DNA of 64,000 nt. It comes from Halomonas sp. HL-93 (GTDB lineage Bacteria; Pseudomonadota; Gammaproteobacteria; Pseudomonadales; Halomonadaceae). The notes under the pieces were generated by a model, which searched no databases, had not been told where the DNA came from, and saw only the letters and a program-made list of their open reading frames with translations. Shown piece after piece: positions 22,174-32,807 of the stretch. A program made the position numbers and the translations under genes. The DNA is taken from contig NZ_LT593974.1 of assembly GCF_900086985.1 (NCBI RefSeq), forward strand, positions 3,224,001-3,288,000, read 5' to 3'. Each line of letters starts with the position of its first letter. The stretch's first letter is position 1.

Positions 22174-22686
22174 ATGGCCAAACTCGCCATTCTCGAATTT
22201 CCTGACGAGCGCCTGCGCACCAAGGCCCAAGCAGTTCAGACCGTCGACGATGAGGTGCGCAAGCTCGTCGATGACATGCTTGAAACCATGTACGACGCCA
22301 AGGGGATCGGCCTGGCCGCGACCCAGGTAGATGTCCACCGCCGCGTGGTCGTTATGGACGTCAGCGACGACCAGTCGCAACCGCTGGTGATGATCAACCC
22401 CCAGTACACCCCGCTGGGCGACACCCAAGAGCCACTTTCCGAAGGCTGCCTGTCGATCCCGGAATACTACGCTGAAGTGCCGCGTTATCTTAACGTGGAG
22501 CTGAAAGCGCTGGACCGCAACGGCGAGCCTTACACGCTGGAAGCGGACGGCTTGCTGGCACACTGCATTCAGCACGAGTATGACCACCTAGAGGGCGTGC
22601 TGTTTGTCGATTATCTTTCGCCGCTCAAGCGTGACCGGATTCGTAAAAAAATGGAAAAGCGCCATAAGCAAATGCAGGATGCCTAA
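22174..22686 (+). CDS. def: Peptide deformylase
   Basis: This metalloenzyme removes the formyl group from new proteins. All three family motifs are present: [16 protein letters not shown] and [12 protein letters not shown] (HExxH metal site). The start at ATG 22174 gives the usual [14 protein letters not shown]; an upstream in-frame ATG at 22039 would add 45 residues encoded mostly by the repeat region and is unlikely. It is followed by fmt and rsmB. Confidence 0.95.
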   Translation: MAKLAILEFPDERLRTKAQAVQTVDDEVRKLVDDMLETMYDAKGIGLAATQVDVHRRVVVMDVSDDQSQPLVMINPQYTPLGDTQEPLSEGCLSIPEYYAEVPRYLNVELKALDRNGEPYTLEADGLLAHCIQHEYDHLEGVLFVDYLSPLKRDRIRKKMEKRHKQMQDA

Positions 22687-22747
22687 CCGCGCCCGCTTTG
22701 CCCAAGTTTATCGTCACGTTCACTTTTGCCGCTAGGTCGCTCTGTCC

Positions 22748-23731
22748 ATGTCATCATTGCGTGTTGTGTTCGCAGGTACGCCGGAATTTGCTGCCTCAAG
22801 CCTGGCCGCCCTGCTGGAAAGCCAGCACCAGGTGGTTGCCGTTTATACCCAGCCCGATCGCCCCTCGGGGCGCGGGCGCAAGCTCACCCCAAGCCCGGTT
22901 AAGCGCCTAGCGCTTGAACATGCGCTACCGGTTTACCAGCCTGAAAGCTTGAAAGCGGCCGATGCCCAGGCAACCTTGGCCTCGTTGAACGCCGACGTAA
23001 TGGTAGTGGTGGCTTATGGGTTGTTACTGCCCCAGGCCGTTCTCGATATCCCCCGCCTGGGCTGCCTTAACGTCCACGCCTCGTTGCTGCCACGCTGGCG
23101 CGGCGCCGCACCTATCCAACGCGCCATTGAAGCCGGTGACAGCGTTTCCGGCGTGACCATTATGCAAATGGACGCCGGCCTGGATACCGGCGATATGCTG
23201 CATGAGGTTCGCACGCCGATCACCCCCCAGACCACCGGCGGCGACCTGCACGACCGACTGGCCCTTCAAGGCGCCAACGCGCTGGTGAGTGTGCTGGACG
23301 AACTGGAGACGGGGCACATCAAGGCGACACCCCAACCTGAAGAAGGCGTCACCTACGCCGCCAAACTCACCAAGGCCGAAGCCGAGTTGGATTTTAGCCA
23401 ACCCGCCGAACAGTTGGTACGCAACATCCACGCTTTTAACCCCTGGCCTGTCGCCTGGTGCACTTTGGGCGACGACCGCCTGCGCCTGCTTAAGGCAAGT
23501 GTCGAGCCCGGCGAGCAGCAGCCGACGCCGCCCGGCACGCTACTGGCCCATGGCGAGGACCACCTGCGTATCGCCTGCGGCCAGGACGGCCATGAAGTCC
23601 TTTGCGTTAGCCGCGCCCAGCTCCCCGGCGGCAAGGCGATGCCGGTACGCGAACTACTCAACGCTCGCCAAACACGCCTCACCCACGGCACCCGCCTGGG
23701 CCCCAGCACGCAAGAAGGAGCACCGTCATGA
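22748..23731 (+). CDS. fmt: Methionyl-tRNA formyltransferase
   Basis: This enzyme formylates initiator Met-tRNA using 10-formyl-THF. It begins LRVVFAGTPEFAA, has the signature NVHASLLPRWRGAAPIQRAI and the catalytic LDTGDML, then a C-terminal OB-like tRNA-binding domain. Its stop overlaps the rsmB start (ATGA), so the two are probably translationally coupled. Confidence 0.96.
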   Translation: MSSLRVVFAGTPEFAASSLAALLESQHQVVAVYTQPDRPSGRGRKLTPSPVKRLALEHALPVYQPESLKAADAQATLASLNADVMVVVAYGLLLPQAVLDIPRLGCLNVHASLLPRWRGAAPIQRAIEAGDSVSGVTIMQMDAGLDTGDMLHEVRTPITPQTTGGDLHDRLALQGANALVSVLDELETGHIKATPQPEEGVTYAAKLTKAEAELDFSQPAEQLVRNIHAFNPWPVAWCTLGDDRLRLLKASVEPGEQQPTPPGTLLAHGEDHLRIACGQDGHEVLCVSRAQLPGGKAMPVRELLNARQTRLTHGTRLGPSTQEGAPS

Positions 23732-25062
23732 ATCAGCCTCGCGCACCGAAAGAAGGCAGCGGACAAGAAGTGCGCGCCGCCGCCGCAAGAGGACTGGTGC
23801 CAGTGCTGACCGACCGGGGGTCGCTGGCCGGGCTGGATGAGCACAGCGTGATTGCCCGTGATCGCAGCCTGCTAAAAGAGCTGTGCTACGGTACCTGCCG
23901 CCGCCTGCCGCGCCTGGAAGCACTGGCTAACCAACTGCTTAAGCAACCGCTCAAAAAACGCGACAGCGACATCCAGGCCCTGCTACTGGTGGGTATTTAT
24001 CAATTACTCTATATGCGCATCCCCGCCCATGCAGCGGTAGGGGAAACCGCAGGGGCGGCGCGCTTACTCGGCAAAGATTGGGCCACCCGGGTACTGAACG
24101 GCTGCCTGCGCCGTTTGCAGCGTGAATCCGCCGACCTGCAGGCGGTCGTTGACCGCGACGCCAACGTCGCGCTCGAACATCCCGCTTGGCTGTTGAAGGC
24201 GCTTCGTCAGGCATGGCCCGAGCAGTGGCAGGCAATTGCCGAAGCCAACAATCAGCCGGGGCCCATGACGCTGCGAGTCAACCAGCGCCACCAAGACCGC
24301 GAAACCTACCTGTCGCTGCTTAATGAAAATGGCTTGAGCGGGCACCTGTGTGTTCACGCACCCGACGGCATTACGCTTGAGCAGCCCTGCGATGTCAGCA
24401 CGCTACCCGGCTTTGAGCGAGGCCACGTTAGCGTTCAGGATGAAGCCGCCCAGTTAAGCGCAGCACTGCTGGGCCCCGCGCTTGCTCCGCGCCCGGGCGC
24501 CCGCGTGCTGGATGCCTGCTGCGCCCCCGGCGGGAAAACCGCTCACCTGCTGGAACAGTTTGATATTGCACTCACCGCCATTGATAGCGATAACTTACGC
24601 TTGGCGCGGGTCGAGGATGCGTTACATCGGCTAGGCCTGTTAGCCGATTTGCAACACGCCGACGCCACGCAGCGCGACTGGTGGAGCGGCACGCCATTTG
24701 ATGCGATTTTGCTGGACGCCCCCTGTTCCGGCACGGGCGTCATTCGCCGCCATCCAGATATTAAAAAGCTGCGCCGCCCCGACGATATCCGCAAGTTAGC
24801 GACATTGCAGCGCCAATTGCTGGATAACCTTTGGCAATTGCTGCGCCCGGGGGGCACGCTGTTGTACGCCACCTGCTCGGTGCTGCCTGAAGAAAACAGC
24901 GATCAGGTCGAGGCCTTTCTGGCCCGCACGCCCGATGCCCGGGTCACTACGCCAGGCGACGTGGCCTGGGGCACGCCCAGCGGACCAGGTCGCCAACTGT
25001 TTCCCGAAGCAAGCAGTCACGATGGCTTTTTTTATGCCAGACTAGAGAAGCTGACTGTCTGA
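23728..25062 (+). CDS. rsmB: 16S rRNA (cytosine-967-C5)-methyltransferase RsmB
   Basis: The protein has an N-terminal NusB-like domain (about residues 10-140) and a C-terminal SAM-dependent methyltransferase domain. The SAM site is LDACCAPGGKTAHLLE, and the two cysteines of m5C enzymes are in DAPCSGTGVIRRHPDIK and YATCSVLPEEN. 444 residues matches the family. It is the last gene of def-fmt-rsmB. Confidence 0.95.
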   Translation: MNQPRAPKEGSGQEVRAAAARGLVPVLTDRGSLAGLDEHSVIARDRSLLKELCYGTCRRLPRLEALANQLLKQPLKKRDSDIQALLLVGIYQLLYMRIPAHAAVGETAGAARLLGKDWATRVLNGCLRRLQRESADLQAVVDRDANVALEHPAWLLKALRQAWPEQWQAIAEANNQPGPMTLRVNQRHQDRETYLSLLNENGLSGHLCVHAPDGITLEQPCDVSTLPGFERGHVSVQDEAAQLSAALLGPALAPRPGARVLDACCAPGGKTAHLLEQFDIALTAIDSDNLRLARVEDALHRLGLLADLQHADATQRDWWSGTPFDAILLDAPCSGTGVIRRHPDIKKLRRPDDIRKLATLQRQLLDNLWQLLRPGGTLLYATCSVLPEENSDQVEAFLARTPDARVTTPGDVAWGTPSGPGRQLFPEASSHDGFFYARLEKLTV

Positions 25063-25107
25063 GGGGTCAGTCTTAGACAGTGAATTCATGACATGGAAGG
25101 AGGCACC

Positions 25108-25314
25108 ATGAGTCATCACACCTATAAGCACATAGAGCTCACCGGCTCTTCTGAAAAAGGGATTGAAGACGCCGTGCAGAGCGCGCTCGCCAAAGCGTCT
25201 GAAACCATCCAGCATATGCGCTGGCTGGAAGTAACCGACACCCGTGGCCATATTGAAGACGGTCGGGTCGCGCACTGGCAGGTCACGGTGAAGGTCGGCT
25301 TTACTCTGGAATAA
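25108..25314 (+). CDS. Dodecin family flavin-binding protein
   Basis: This small 68-residue protein matches dodecins: [21 protein letters not shown], then the conserved W in [18 protein letters not shown] and the final strand [10 protein letters not shown]. Dodecins form hollow 12-mers that store flavins (or CoA). ATG 25108 is chosen because AAGGAGG is directly upstream; the in-frame ATG at 25093 lies before that site. It is a single-gene unit between rsmB and trkA. Confidence 0.92.
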   Translation: MSHHTYKHIELTGSSEKGIEDAVQSALAKASETIQHMRWLEVTDTRGHIEDGRVAHWQVTVKVGFTLE

Positions 25315-25329
25315 TCCCCACCTGCTTTT

Positions 25330-25365
25330 CGGCGGCGGCTGGTTTACACTGGCCGCCGTCTTTAT
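25330..25365 (+). terminator. Possible terminator after dodecin gene
   Basis: CGGCGGC at 25330-25336 pairs with GCCGCCG at 25352-25358 across a 15-base loop, followed by a short T-containing tract (TCTTTATT). The loop is long and the T run is weak, so this is only a likely terminator. Confidence 0.45.
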
Positions 25366-25439
25366 TGCAGCGCACGATAGCCCGCCTCGTTAAGTCAACG
25401 GGGAGTCGCTTGCGCACTTAATGGAACCGATGCTCAGCA

Positions 25440-26813
25440 ATGAAAATTATCATTCTCGGCGCCGGCCAGGTCGGCGGCACCCTCGCGGAGCACCTCGCCC
25501 GTGAAGAAAACGATATCACCGTTGTCGATACCGACGCCAAAAAGCTGCGTGAGCTGCACACCAAGCTCGACATCCGCACGGTGACTGGCGCGGGCTCTTA
25601 CCCCATTGTGTTGCGCCAGGCAGGCTGCGAAGACGCCGATATGCTGATTGCAGTGACCAGCAGCGATGAAATCAACATGATCGCTTGCCAGGTCGCGCAT
25701 ACCTTGTTTCGCACTCCGACCAAAATCGCCCGGGTACGCGCTACAGCCTACTTGACCCGCAAAGGGCTGTTCGCCCACGAAGCGATCCCCATCGACGTCC
25801 TGATCAGCCCCGAGCAGGTAGTCACTGATCATGTGCGCCGCTTGATTGAGCACCCTGGCGCGCTGCAGGTACTGGAGTTTGCTGGCGGACTTGTACAGCT
25901 TGTCGCCGTCAAAGCATTTTACGGCGGCCCGCTGGTTGGCCAGGACCTGGCTTTCCTGCGTCGCCATATGCCCAACGTGGATACCCGCGTGGCGGCCATT
26001 TACCGCCGTAACCGGCCGATTATCCCGCGTGGCGATACCGTGATTGAAGCCGACGACGAAGTCTTTTTCCTGGCGGCGCGGCGCGATATCCGCGCGGTGA
26101 TGAGCGAGCTACGCCGAGTCGAGCGGGATTTTCGCCGGGTGGTGATTGCCGGGGGCGGCAACATCGGCGAGCGCTTGGCTGAGCATCTGGAGCACAGCCA
26201 CCAGGTCAAGATAATCGAGCACAATCTGGAGCGCTGCACTACGCTCTCTGAGCGGCTTGACCGCACCGTTGTGCTCCACGGCAGTGCCACCAGCAAGCGG
26301 CTGCTGGAAGAAGAGAATATCGAGGACTGCGATATTTTCTGCGCGCTGACCAACGACGACGAGGTCAACATCATGTCGTCGCTGCTGGCCAAACGGTTAG
26401 GCGCGAAGAAGGTGCTGACGCTGATCAACAACGCCGCCTACGTCGATTTAGTTCAGGGCGGCGAGATTGATATCGCCATTTCGCCCCAGCAGGCGACCAT
26501 CGGTAGCCTGCTGACCCACGTGCGGCGTGGCGATATCGTCAACGTCCACTCGCTGCGCCGGGGCGCCGCCGAAGCCATTGAAGCCATTGCCCACGGCGAC
26601 AAGCAGTCGTCCAAGGTGGTCGGCCGCCCCATCCGCGAGATCGACCTCCCCGACGGCACCACCATCGGGGCGATTGTGCGCGGCAAAGACGTCATGATCG
26701 CCCACGACCACATCGTGGTGGAAAGCGGTGACCACGTCATCCTGTTCGTCATCGACAAGCGCCGCATTCGCGACGTAGAGCGCTTGTTCCAGGTAGGGCT
26801 AACGTTCTTCTAA
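25440..26813 (+). CDS. trkA: Trk potassium uptake regulator TrkA
   Basis: This cytoplasmic NAD-binding subunit gates TrkH. The 457-residue protein has two RCK units: Rossmann motifs [13 protein letters not shown] near residue 6 and [14 protein letters not shown] near residue 238, each followed by a TrkA-C domain. Potassium uptake is a first response to osmotic upshift in halophiles. trkH follows by about 50 bases. Confidence 0.96.
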   Translation: MKIIILGAGQVGGTLAEHLAREENDITVVDTDAKKLRELHTKLDIRTVTGAGSYPIVLRQAGCEDADMLIAVTSSDEINMIACQVAHTLFRTPTKIARVRATAYLTRKGLFAHEAIPIDVLISPEQVVTDHVRRLIEHPGALQVLEFAGGLVQLVAVKAFYGGPLVGQDLAFLRRHMPNVDTRVAAIYRRNRPIIPRGDTVIEADDEVFFLAARRDIRAVMSELRRVERDFRRVVIAGGGNIGERLAEHLEHSHQVKIIEHNLERCTTLSERLDRTVVLHGSATSKRLLEEENIEDCDIFCALTNDDEVNIMSSLLAKRLGAKKVLTLINNAAYVDLVQGGEIDIAISPQQATIGSLLTHVRRGDIVNVHSLRRGAAEAIEAIAHGDKQSSKVVGRPIREIDLPDGTTIGAIVRGKDVMIAHDHIVVESGDHVILFVIDKRRIRDVERLFQVGLTFF

Positions 26814-26862
26814 TGCTTATACTCAGCGCGCGACTTACTTACCAGCGGAGCATACGACTGCC

Positions 26863-28311
26863 ATGAGCCTGAGGGTTATTTTGCGCATCCTGGGGCTGCT
26901 GCTGATGCTATTCAGCCTTACCATGCTGCCGCCCATGCTGATCTCGGCATGGTTTCGCGACGGCGTATGGGAGGCCTTTATGATCGCCATGGCGATCACC
27001 GTAGCGACGGGTCTGGCCTTCTACTTACCCAACCGTCGCGCTCAAAAGGAGCTGCGCGTACGCGACGGGTTTATTATCGCGGCGATGTTCTGGACGGTGC
27101 TGGCGCTGTTTGGTTCGCTGCCGCTGATGCTATTTGGCGACGAAGCGCTCAGCATGACCGATGCGGTGTTTGAGTCCTTCTCGGGGCTGACGACCACCGG
27201 CGCAACGGTGATGACAGGCATCGATTTTCTGCCCGAGTCTATCCTTTACTATCGCCAGCAGCTCCAATGGTTAGGCGGCATGGGGATCGTGGTATTGGCC
27301 GTGGCCATTTTGCCGACGCTCGGCGTGGGCGGAATGGCACTGTACCGCACCGAAATACCGGGGCCGCTTAAAGACTCCAAGCTAACCCCACGCATTACCG
27401 AAACCGCCAAGGCCCTGTGGTATATCTATGCCACGCTCACCGTGGCATGCATGATTGCCTACATGCTGGCTGGAATGGATTGGTTCGATGCATTGAGTCA
27501 CAGCTTTTCAACCATCGCTAATGGCGGTTTTTCCACCTACGATGCCAGCATCGGCTATTTCGATAGCGCCACTATTGAGCTGATTTGTGTTGGCTTTATG
27601 CTGATTTCCGCGTTTAGTTTTAGCCTGCACTTTATTGCCTGGCGTGAAAAACGCCTTACCCACTACATCAACGACCCAGAAGCCCGCTTCTTGATGCTGT
27701 TTTTACTCGGGCTAATTGTTATTACGGTGCTATCGCTGTGGCTTACCGAGACATACGACACGTTGCGTGGGCTTCGTCATGGTATTTTTCAGGTGGTATC
27801 GGTAGCTACCACCGCCGGGTTTAGCGTCGCGGATTTTTCCTCCTGGCCAGGTGCGCTGCCTTTTTTGCTGTTTGTAGCGGCCTTTGTGGGAGGGTGTTCG
27901 GGGTCAACCGGTGGCGGCATGAAAGTCATCCGCATTATTTTGATCATGAAACAAGGTATGCGTGAGGTCATGCGCTTGATTCACCCTAACGCGGTCATCG
28001 CAGTTAAGGTGGGTAAAGTCAGCGTGCCCGACAGTATCGCCCAGGCGGTTTGGGGCTTCTTCTCGGTGTATGTGCTGCTGTTTTTTTTAATGTTGGTGGG
28101 CGTTATGGCCACCGGGGTTGATCAGGTAACCGCCTGGTCGACGGTGGGTTCTGCCTTAAATAACCTGGGCCCCGCACTCGGCGAAGCCAGCAGCCACTAC
28201 GGCGATATGCCCAGCGTAGCCAAATGGATTTTAGTGTTTGCCATGTTGTTAGGTCGTTTGGAAATTTTCACCGTGCTGGTACTGTTTACGCCTGCCTTCT
28301 GGCGGCGCTAA
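26863..28311 (+). CDS. trkH: Trk potassium transporter membrane subunit TrkH
   Basis: This integral membrane protein of 482 residues has four pore-loop repeats: SGLTTTGATV, IANGGFSTYDAS, SVATTAGFSVADF and NNLGPALGEAS, containing the filter glycines. With TrkA it forms the main constitutive potassium uptake system. In Halomonas elongata this family is split into TrkH and TrkI; I cannot say which type this is from sequence alone. Confidence 0.95.
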   Translation: MSLRVILRILGLLLMLFSLTMLPPMLISAWFRDGVWEAFMIAMAITVATGLAFYLPNRRAQKELRVRDGFIIAAMFWTVLALFGSLPLMLFGDEALSMTDAVFESFSGLTTTGATVMTGIDFLPESILYYRQQLQWLGGMGIVVLAVAILPTLGVGGMALYRTEIPGPLKDSKLTPRITETAKALWYIYATLTVACMIAYMLAGMDWFDALSHSFSTIANGGFSTYDASIGYFDSATIELICVGFMLISAFSFSLHFIAWREKRLTHYINDPEARFLMLFLLGLIVITVLSLWLTETYDTLRGLRHGIFQVVSVATTAGFSVADFSSWPGALPFLLFVAAFVGGCSGSTGGGMKVIRIILIMKQGMREVMRLIHPNAVIAVKVGKVSVPDSIAQAVWGFFSVYVLLFFLMLVGVMATGVDQVTAWSTVGSALNNLGPALGEASSHYGDMPSVAKWILVFAMLLGRLEIFTVLVLFTPAFWRR

Positions 28312-28355
28312 CCCCGCCAACGCTGCTTATTTATTTTTTGAATTGAGACGTCGTC

Positions 28356-29606
28356 ATGACCCAGGAAGATGTTACACCGACAGTGCCCAATAGCGACGCA
28401 CTACCTACCACAAGCGGCCCGATACAGGTGATTACGGTAGGCGATACGTGCTACACGCTGCTCGGCACAGCGCACGTCTCGGTAGAAAGCGCCGACGACG
28501 TGCGCCAACTGATCGACAGCGGCCGCTTCGACGCCGTTGCCATTGAACTGTGTGATGCCCGTCACCACAGCATGGCCAACCCGGATGCCATGGGCGAACA
28601 GGATCTCTTTCAAGTATTTAAACAAGGCAAGGCTGGCATGGTCGCCGCCAGTCTCGCGCTGGGAGCCTTTCAGCAACGTATCGCCGAGCAGTCGGGCATT
28701 CAGCCAGGGGCTGAAATGCGCGCGGCAGTGGAAGCCTGCCAATCAAAGCAGTTACCACTGCTGCTCGTTGACCGCGATGTAGGCATTACCCTTAAGCGCA
28801 TTTACCGCAATGTGCCTTGGTGGCAGCGCTTTTCCCTATTCACCGGCTTGATCGGCAGCGTGCTGTCGAGGGAAAACGTCTCGAAAGAAGATATCGAGAA
28901 ACTCAAGGAAGGCGACATCCTGGAGGCCACGTTCAGTGAGTTCGCCGCCCAGTCAGAAGCGCTGTATACCCCTCTGATTCGCGAACGCGACCGCTACATG
29001 GCGCTACGCCTTGCTGAAGATGCCCCCCCGGGGCGCTACCGCAATGTGTTGGTGGTATTAGGGGCTGGGCACCTGAAAGGCACTGGTGAACACCTGGAAG
29101 CCCCGCTACCCGCCCAGCCGCGAGATGAAATTGCCACGCTGGAAGCCACACCTCCGCCCTCCAAGCTATGGAAGCTGGCTCCCTGGCTGATCACCGCCCT
29201 GGTGCTGGTCGGTTTCGTGGTCGGCTTTTCGCGCAATACCGACCTTGGATGGCAATTGGTAATCGAATGGTTCCTGATCAATGGCATTCTCGCCGGTGGT
29301 GCCACCATTGCCGCATTGGCTCACCCGGTGACCGTTATCACCACATTTTTTGCCGCACCACTTACCTCGCTTAACCCCACCATTGGTGCCGGATTTGTGG
29401 CCGCTGGGGTGGAGCTTTATATGCGCAAACCCAAAGTGCGTGACTTTGCCACACTGCGCCACGATGTGGTGAAGCTGAAAGGCTGGTGGAAAAATCGCGT
29501 ATCGCGCACGCTACTGGTGTTTATCCTCGCCACCCTTGGTTCGGCGGTGGGCACTTGGGTGGCGGGCTTCAGAATCGCGGGCACCTTGTTTGGCAGCGGT
29601 GCGTGA
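28356..29606 (+). CDS. TraB family membrane protein
   Basis: The 416-residue protein has an N-terminal TraB-type domain (TCYTLLGTAHVSVESADDV, AIELCDARH, and near residue 240 VLGAGHLKGTGEH, the paired GxxH motifs of the TIKI/TraB/PrgY superfamily). It is followed by a C-terminal block with at least four predicted TMs (about residues 275-410). TIKI relatives are metalloproteases, and Enterococcus PrgY/TraB limit pheromone activity; the role in proteobacteria is not known to me. It follows trkAH by 44 bases and could be co-transcribed. Confidence 0.85.
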   Translation: MTQEDVTPTVPNSDALPTTSGPIQVITVGDTCYTLLGTAHVSVESADDVRQLIDSGRFDAVAIELCDARHHSMANPDAMGEQDLFQVFKQGKAGMVAASLALGAFQQRIAEQSGIQPGAEMRAAVEACQSKQLPLLLVDRDVGITLKRIYRNVPWWQRFSLFTGLIGSVLSRENVSKEDIEKLKEGDILEATFSEFAAQSEALYTPLIRERDRYMALRLAEDAPPGRYRNVLVVLGAGHLKGTGEHLEAPLPAQPRDEIATLEATPPPSKLWKLAPWLITALVLVGFVVGFSRNTDLGWQLVIEWFLINGILAGGATIAALAHPVTVITTFFAAPLTSLNPTIGAGFVAAGVELYMRKPKVRDFATLRHDVVKLKGWWKNRVSRTLLVFILATLGSAVGTWVAGFRIAGTLFGSGA

Positions 29607-29620
29607 CAGGCGCGCAACGC

Positions 29621-30406
29621 TTACTCTTTCGCACTGGACTCAGCGTCTCTTTTCGCTGATAAGCGCTGCATCGCTGGCGTCGGCGTTTCGATCTTGTGGT
29701 AGGAACGACTGGCAGCGTAGCTGTCGTTAAACACGTCGAAATAATCATCTAGCATAGCGGCAGCCGTCACATCGCCCCCCTGCCGCAGCAATTCAACAGC
29801 CACTTCTGCGGTGCATAAATGCGCGCTTGAGGCAGGCTTGCGCAGCCGATAGCGAGTCTCCCGCTCGGTGCGCAGTGGCAGCACCGGCAGTGCGTCAAGG
29901 TAAGGGCTTTTACGGAAGATGCGACGCGCCTGACGCCAGGTGCCATCCAGCAGTATATAGACCGGAATCTTGCCGCTGTGCTTGGCATCGACAACTGCCC
30001 CCAACGTCACCACACGGTCAGCATAGTCGGGCTGGTCATCGGGAAAGACCACAAAGGGGGAATAGCGCGGGTCTTCTAGCAGCGCCATCAAGTGCTTATC
30101 GGGCGCGGTGCGATACCAGGTAAACACCTCAGTTTGGGCCAGCACGTCGCCAATCAAGCGACCGGTATTGGTCGGTTTATAGTGCTCAAGCGGGTGGGTT
30201 AACAACCACACCTGGGCATGGCTTTCGGCTTTGACCTGATAGGGGCACAGGCAGTTGAGCTCGGGTAGGTTGCAGCCCGCACAGCGCGTAACAAAACTGC
30301 CCCGCGCTTTGAACTCACGACTGGGCGGACGCGGATGGCGCGTCATCGGGTCGCTCTCGGCGCTTGCTCTATCGGCAAGTGTATTGTACGTATCAGAAGC
30401 AGGCAT
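29621..30406 (-). CDS. tapT: DTW-domain tRNA-uridine aminocarboxypropyltransferase (TapT-like)
   Basis: This is a DTW-family enzyme like E. coli YfiP/TapT, which makes acp3U in tRNA from SAM. It has the zinc-type motif CAGCNLPELNCLCP, the family segment YKPTNTGRLI, the DGTW core (LLDGTWRQARRIFRKSPYL) and the late CTAEVAVELL. The start is uncertain: ATG 30406 has GGAG five bases upstream, while ATG 30346 gives a length closer to E. coli. An upstream extension to 30484 is unlikely. It is convergent with the TraB-like gene and divergent from bioB. Confidence 0.85.
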   Translation of the reverse strand: MPASDTYNTLADRASAESDPMTRHPRPPSREFKARGSFVTRCAGCNLPELNCLCPYQVKAESHAQVWLLTHPLEHYKPTNTGRLIGDVLAQTEVFTWYRTAPDKHLMALLEDPRYSPFVVFPDDQPDYADRVVTLGAVVDAKHSGKIPVYILLDGTWRQARRIFRKSPYLDALPVLPLRTERETRYRLRKPASSAHLCTAEVAVELLRQGGDVTAAAMLDDYFDVFNDSYAASRSYHKIETPTPAMQRLSAKRDAESSAKE

Positions 30407-30477
30407 CCACGCTCCAGCAATTAGCAAAGGACGCAGAGTATAAAGCAGGGCCCCCACCCAAGACGAACCCTCCGCCA

Positions 30478-30541
30478 CCGTCAACCTTAAAACCTTTTCA
30501 AGTTGACACTAAAACCCCATCGCCGATAAAGTCTCGTCAAC
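30478..30541 (+). promoter_or_regulatory. bio operon promoter with BirA-like operator
   Basis: TTGACA at 30504-30509 and TAAAGT at 30527-30532, spaced by 17 bases, form a good sigma-70 promoter. Overlapping the -35 is the inverted repeat GTCAAC (30480-30485), 16 bases, GTTGAC (30502-30507). This has the half-site orientation and spacing of BirA operators (TTGTxAAC...GTTxACAA), although the outer bases differ. A third GTCAAC half-site lies at 30536-30541, just past the -10. BirA control is inferred. Confidence 0.55.
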
Positions 30542-30565
30542 TTTCAAAAGCAAATAGGTTTACCC

Positions 30566-31648
30566 GTGACCGCCACCGTTGCCACTACCCCGACTGATGC
30601 CCCGCGCCACGACTGGACGCTTGACGAAATTAACGCGCTGTTTGCATTACCGTTCAACGATTTGCTCTTTCAGGCTCAGCAGGTTCACCGGGCACATTTT
30701 GATGCCAACGCGGTTCAGGTTTCCACCTTGCTATCGATCAAAACCGGCGCCTGCCCGGAAGATTGCAAATATTGCCCGCAGTCAGGCCACTACAATACCC
30801 AGTTGGAAAAAGAGAAGCTGCTGGAAATCGAAAAAGTCGTCGAACAAGCCAAAGCGGCTAAACAAGCAGGCGCCAGCCGTTTCTGTATGGGCGCGGCGTG
30901 GCGCAGCCCACGGGATAAGGACCTGGTGTTGGTCGAAGAGATGGTTCGCCAGGTAAAAGCGCTAGGCCTTGAAACCTGCATGACGCTGGGCATGGTCGAC
31001 GACGATCAAGCCAAGCGTCTGGCGACGGCGGGACTCGACTACTACAACCATAATCTAGATACCTCACCCGACTACTACGGCGAAATCATCACCACTCGCA
31101 CGTTTAGCGACCGGCTGAACACGCTAGCAACGGTGCGCGAGGCGGGTATGAAAGTCTGTTCCGGCGGTATTCTCGGCATGGGCGAAGATGCAAATGACCG
31201 CAGCGCGTTGCTACAGCAGCTGGCCAAGCTGTCGCCACACCCGGAATCCGTGCCGATCAATATGCTGGTCAAGGTCCCGGGCACGCCGCTGGAAGACGTC
31301 GAGGACCTGGACCCCATCGAGTTTATCCGCGCCATCGCCGTGGCGCGCATCATGATGCCGCAAAGCCACGTACGGCTCTCCGCGGGTCGTGAGCAGATGA
31401 GCGAATCGACTCAGGCGCTAGCATTTTTGGCCGGAGCCAACTCGATTTTCTACGGTGACAAGCTGCTGACCACTGGCAATCCCCAAGCCGATATCGACCG
31501 CGCGCTCTTTGAAAAACTCGGCCTTCACCCGGAACGTCGCGAGACCTGCGAAGATGACGCGACCCACGCCCAGCGCCTGGCCCAACAGGCCGAACAACGT
31601 GTCCGCGCAGAGCGCGTGGCTGAGCTTGCGGTCGACGCCAGTGTCTGA
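30566..31648 (+). CDS. bioB: Biotin synthase BioB
   Basis: This radical-SAM enzyme inserts sulfur into dethiobiotin. The CxxxCxxC cluster motif is in [15 protein letters not shown], and further motifs are [22 protein letters not shown] and [10 protein letters not shown] (the Arg near the [2Fe-2S] cluster). GTG 30566 is the likely start. It heads bioB-F-H-C-D-A, in which every gene overlaps or nearly overlaps the next. Confidence 0.96.
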   Translation: MTATVATTPTDAPRHDWTLDEINALFALPFNDLLFQAQQVHRAHFDANAVQVSTLLSIKTGACPEDCKYCPQSGHYNTQLEKEKLLEIEKVVEQAKAAKQAGASRFCMGAAWRSPRDKDLVLVEEMVRQVKALGLETCMTLGMVDDDQAKRLATAGLDYYNHNLDTSPDYYGEIITTRTFSDRLNTLATVREAGMKVCSGGILGMGEDANDRSALLQQLAKLSPHPESVPINMLVKVPGTPLEDVEDLDPIEFIRAIAVARIMMPQSHVRLSAGREQMSESTQALAFLAGANSIFYGDKLLTTGNPQADIDRALFEKLGLHPERRETCEDDATHAQRLAQQAEQRVRAERVAELAVDASV

Positions 31649-32807
31649 AGCCTGGCATCAGCGGCTGGCCTGCGCCCGCGAGGCGCGCGAACAGCAGCAG
31701 CGATGGCGCGTGCGACGCGTAAAATGCCCGGATCAACTGGACTTTGCGGGCAACGATTACCTGGGCCTTGCCTTACACCCGCGTGTGCAAGCGGCCCAGG
31801 CCGAAGGCGCGCGCCGTTTCGGCGCGGGAGCCGGCGCATCGCACTTGGTCAGTGGCCACCTGGAAATTCATGAGGCTCTGGAAGACGCCCTGGCACGCTG
31901 GACAGGGCGTCAGCGCGCCCTGCTATTTTCCACCGGTTATATGGCCAATCTGGGGGTGCTGCAAGCCTTGGCTGATCAGCATACGGCTATTTTCCACGAT
32001 CGCCTCAACCATGCCTCGCTGATCGATGGAGCACAGTTAAGCGGTGCCCGCTCACGACGCTTTCACCATCGCGATAGCGGCGACCTTGCCCGCCTGCTAA
32101 CGCGCAGCCAAAGCGACCATAAGTTGGTGGTCAGCGACGGGGTGTTCAGCATGGATGGCGATGTGGCGAATATTGCCACGCTGGCCCAGGTGAGCCAACA
32201 GCACCACGCCTGGCTGATGATCGACGATGCCCATGGCGTGGGCGTGCTGGGCGAGAACGGCAGCGGTTGCGTAGGCAACACATGGGGCAGCGCCGATGTG
32301 CCTATTTTGGTTGGCACCCTGGGGAAAGCGCTCGGCACGGCGGGCGCGTTTGTCGCCGGCGATGCCGCGTTGATCGAGCATATCACCCAGTTTGCCCGCA
32401 GCTATGTGTATACCACCGCCCAGCCGCCCAGCATTGCCGCCGCGACGCTGGAGGCGCTGACGATTGTGCAAATCGAACCGCAACACCGCCAGCAGCTTCA
32501 GCATAATATCGACACTTTCCGCCAGCAGGCTTACCGGCTTGGTCTGCCGCTTGGCGACTCCAGCACGCCTATACAACCGTTACGCCTAGGCAGCGAGGCC
32601 CGCACGCTCGCTTGGGCAGCAACGCTTGCCAAGCATGGTTTACAGGTCGGCGCGATTCGACCGCCTACGGTGCCCAACGGCGAGGCACGCCTGCGCATTA
32701 CGCTGAGTGCCCGCCATACCCGTAGCGACATCGACCGGCTACTGGAAGGATTAGAAGCTTGCCAGCGCGAGGAGGCCGCATGCGACGCGCACCCTCAAAA
32801 AGGTTAG
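31641..32807 (+). CDS. bioF: 8-amino-7-oxononanoate synthase BioF
   Basis: This PLP enzyme condenses pimeloyl-ACP or -CoA with alanine. Motifs: [40 protein letters not shown] and the PLP lysine in [14 protein letters not shown] choose GTG 31641, overlapping the bioB stop by eight bases; TTG 31626 is an alternative. The frame is open much further upstream inside bioB, but that part shows no family similarity. Confidence 0.93.
   Translation: MSEAWHQRLACAREAREQQQRWRVRRVKCPDQLDFAGNDYLGLALHPRVQAAQAEGARRFGAGAGASHLVSGHLEIHEALEDALARWTGRQRALLFSTGYMANLGVLQALADQHTAIFHDRLNHASLIDGAQLSGARSRRFHHRDSGDLARLLTRSQSDHKLVVSDGVFSMDGDVANIATLAQVSQQHHAWLMIDDAHGVGVLGENGSGCVGNTWGSADVPILVGTLGKALGTAGAFVAGDAALIEHITQFARSYVYTTAQPPSIAAATLEALTIVQIEPQHRQQLQHNIDTFRQQAYRLGLPLGDSSTPIQPLRLGSEARTLAWAATLAKHGLQVGAIRPPTVPNGEARLRITLSARHTRSDIDRLLEGLEACQREEAACDAHPQKG

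Noticed and set aside
31509..31640. N-terminal extension of BioF inside bioB
   Set aside because: The stretch is an open frame by chance, Arg/Pro-rich and unlike BioF.
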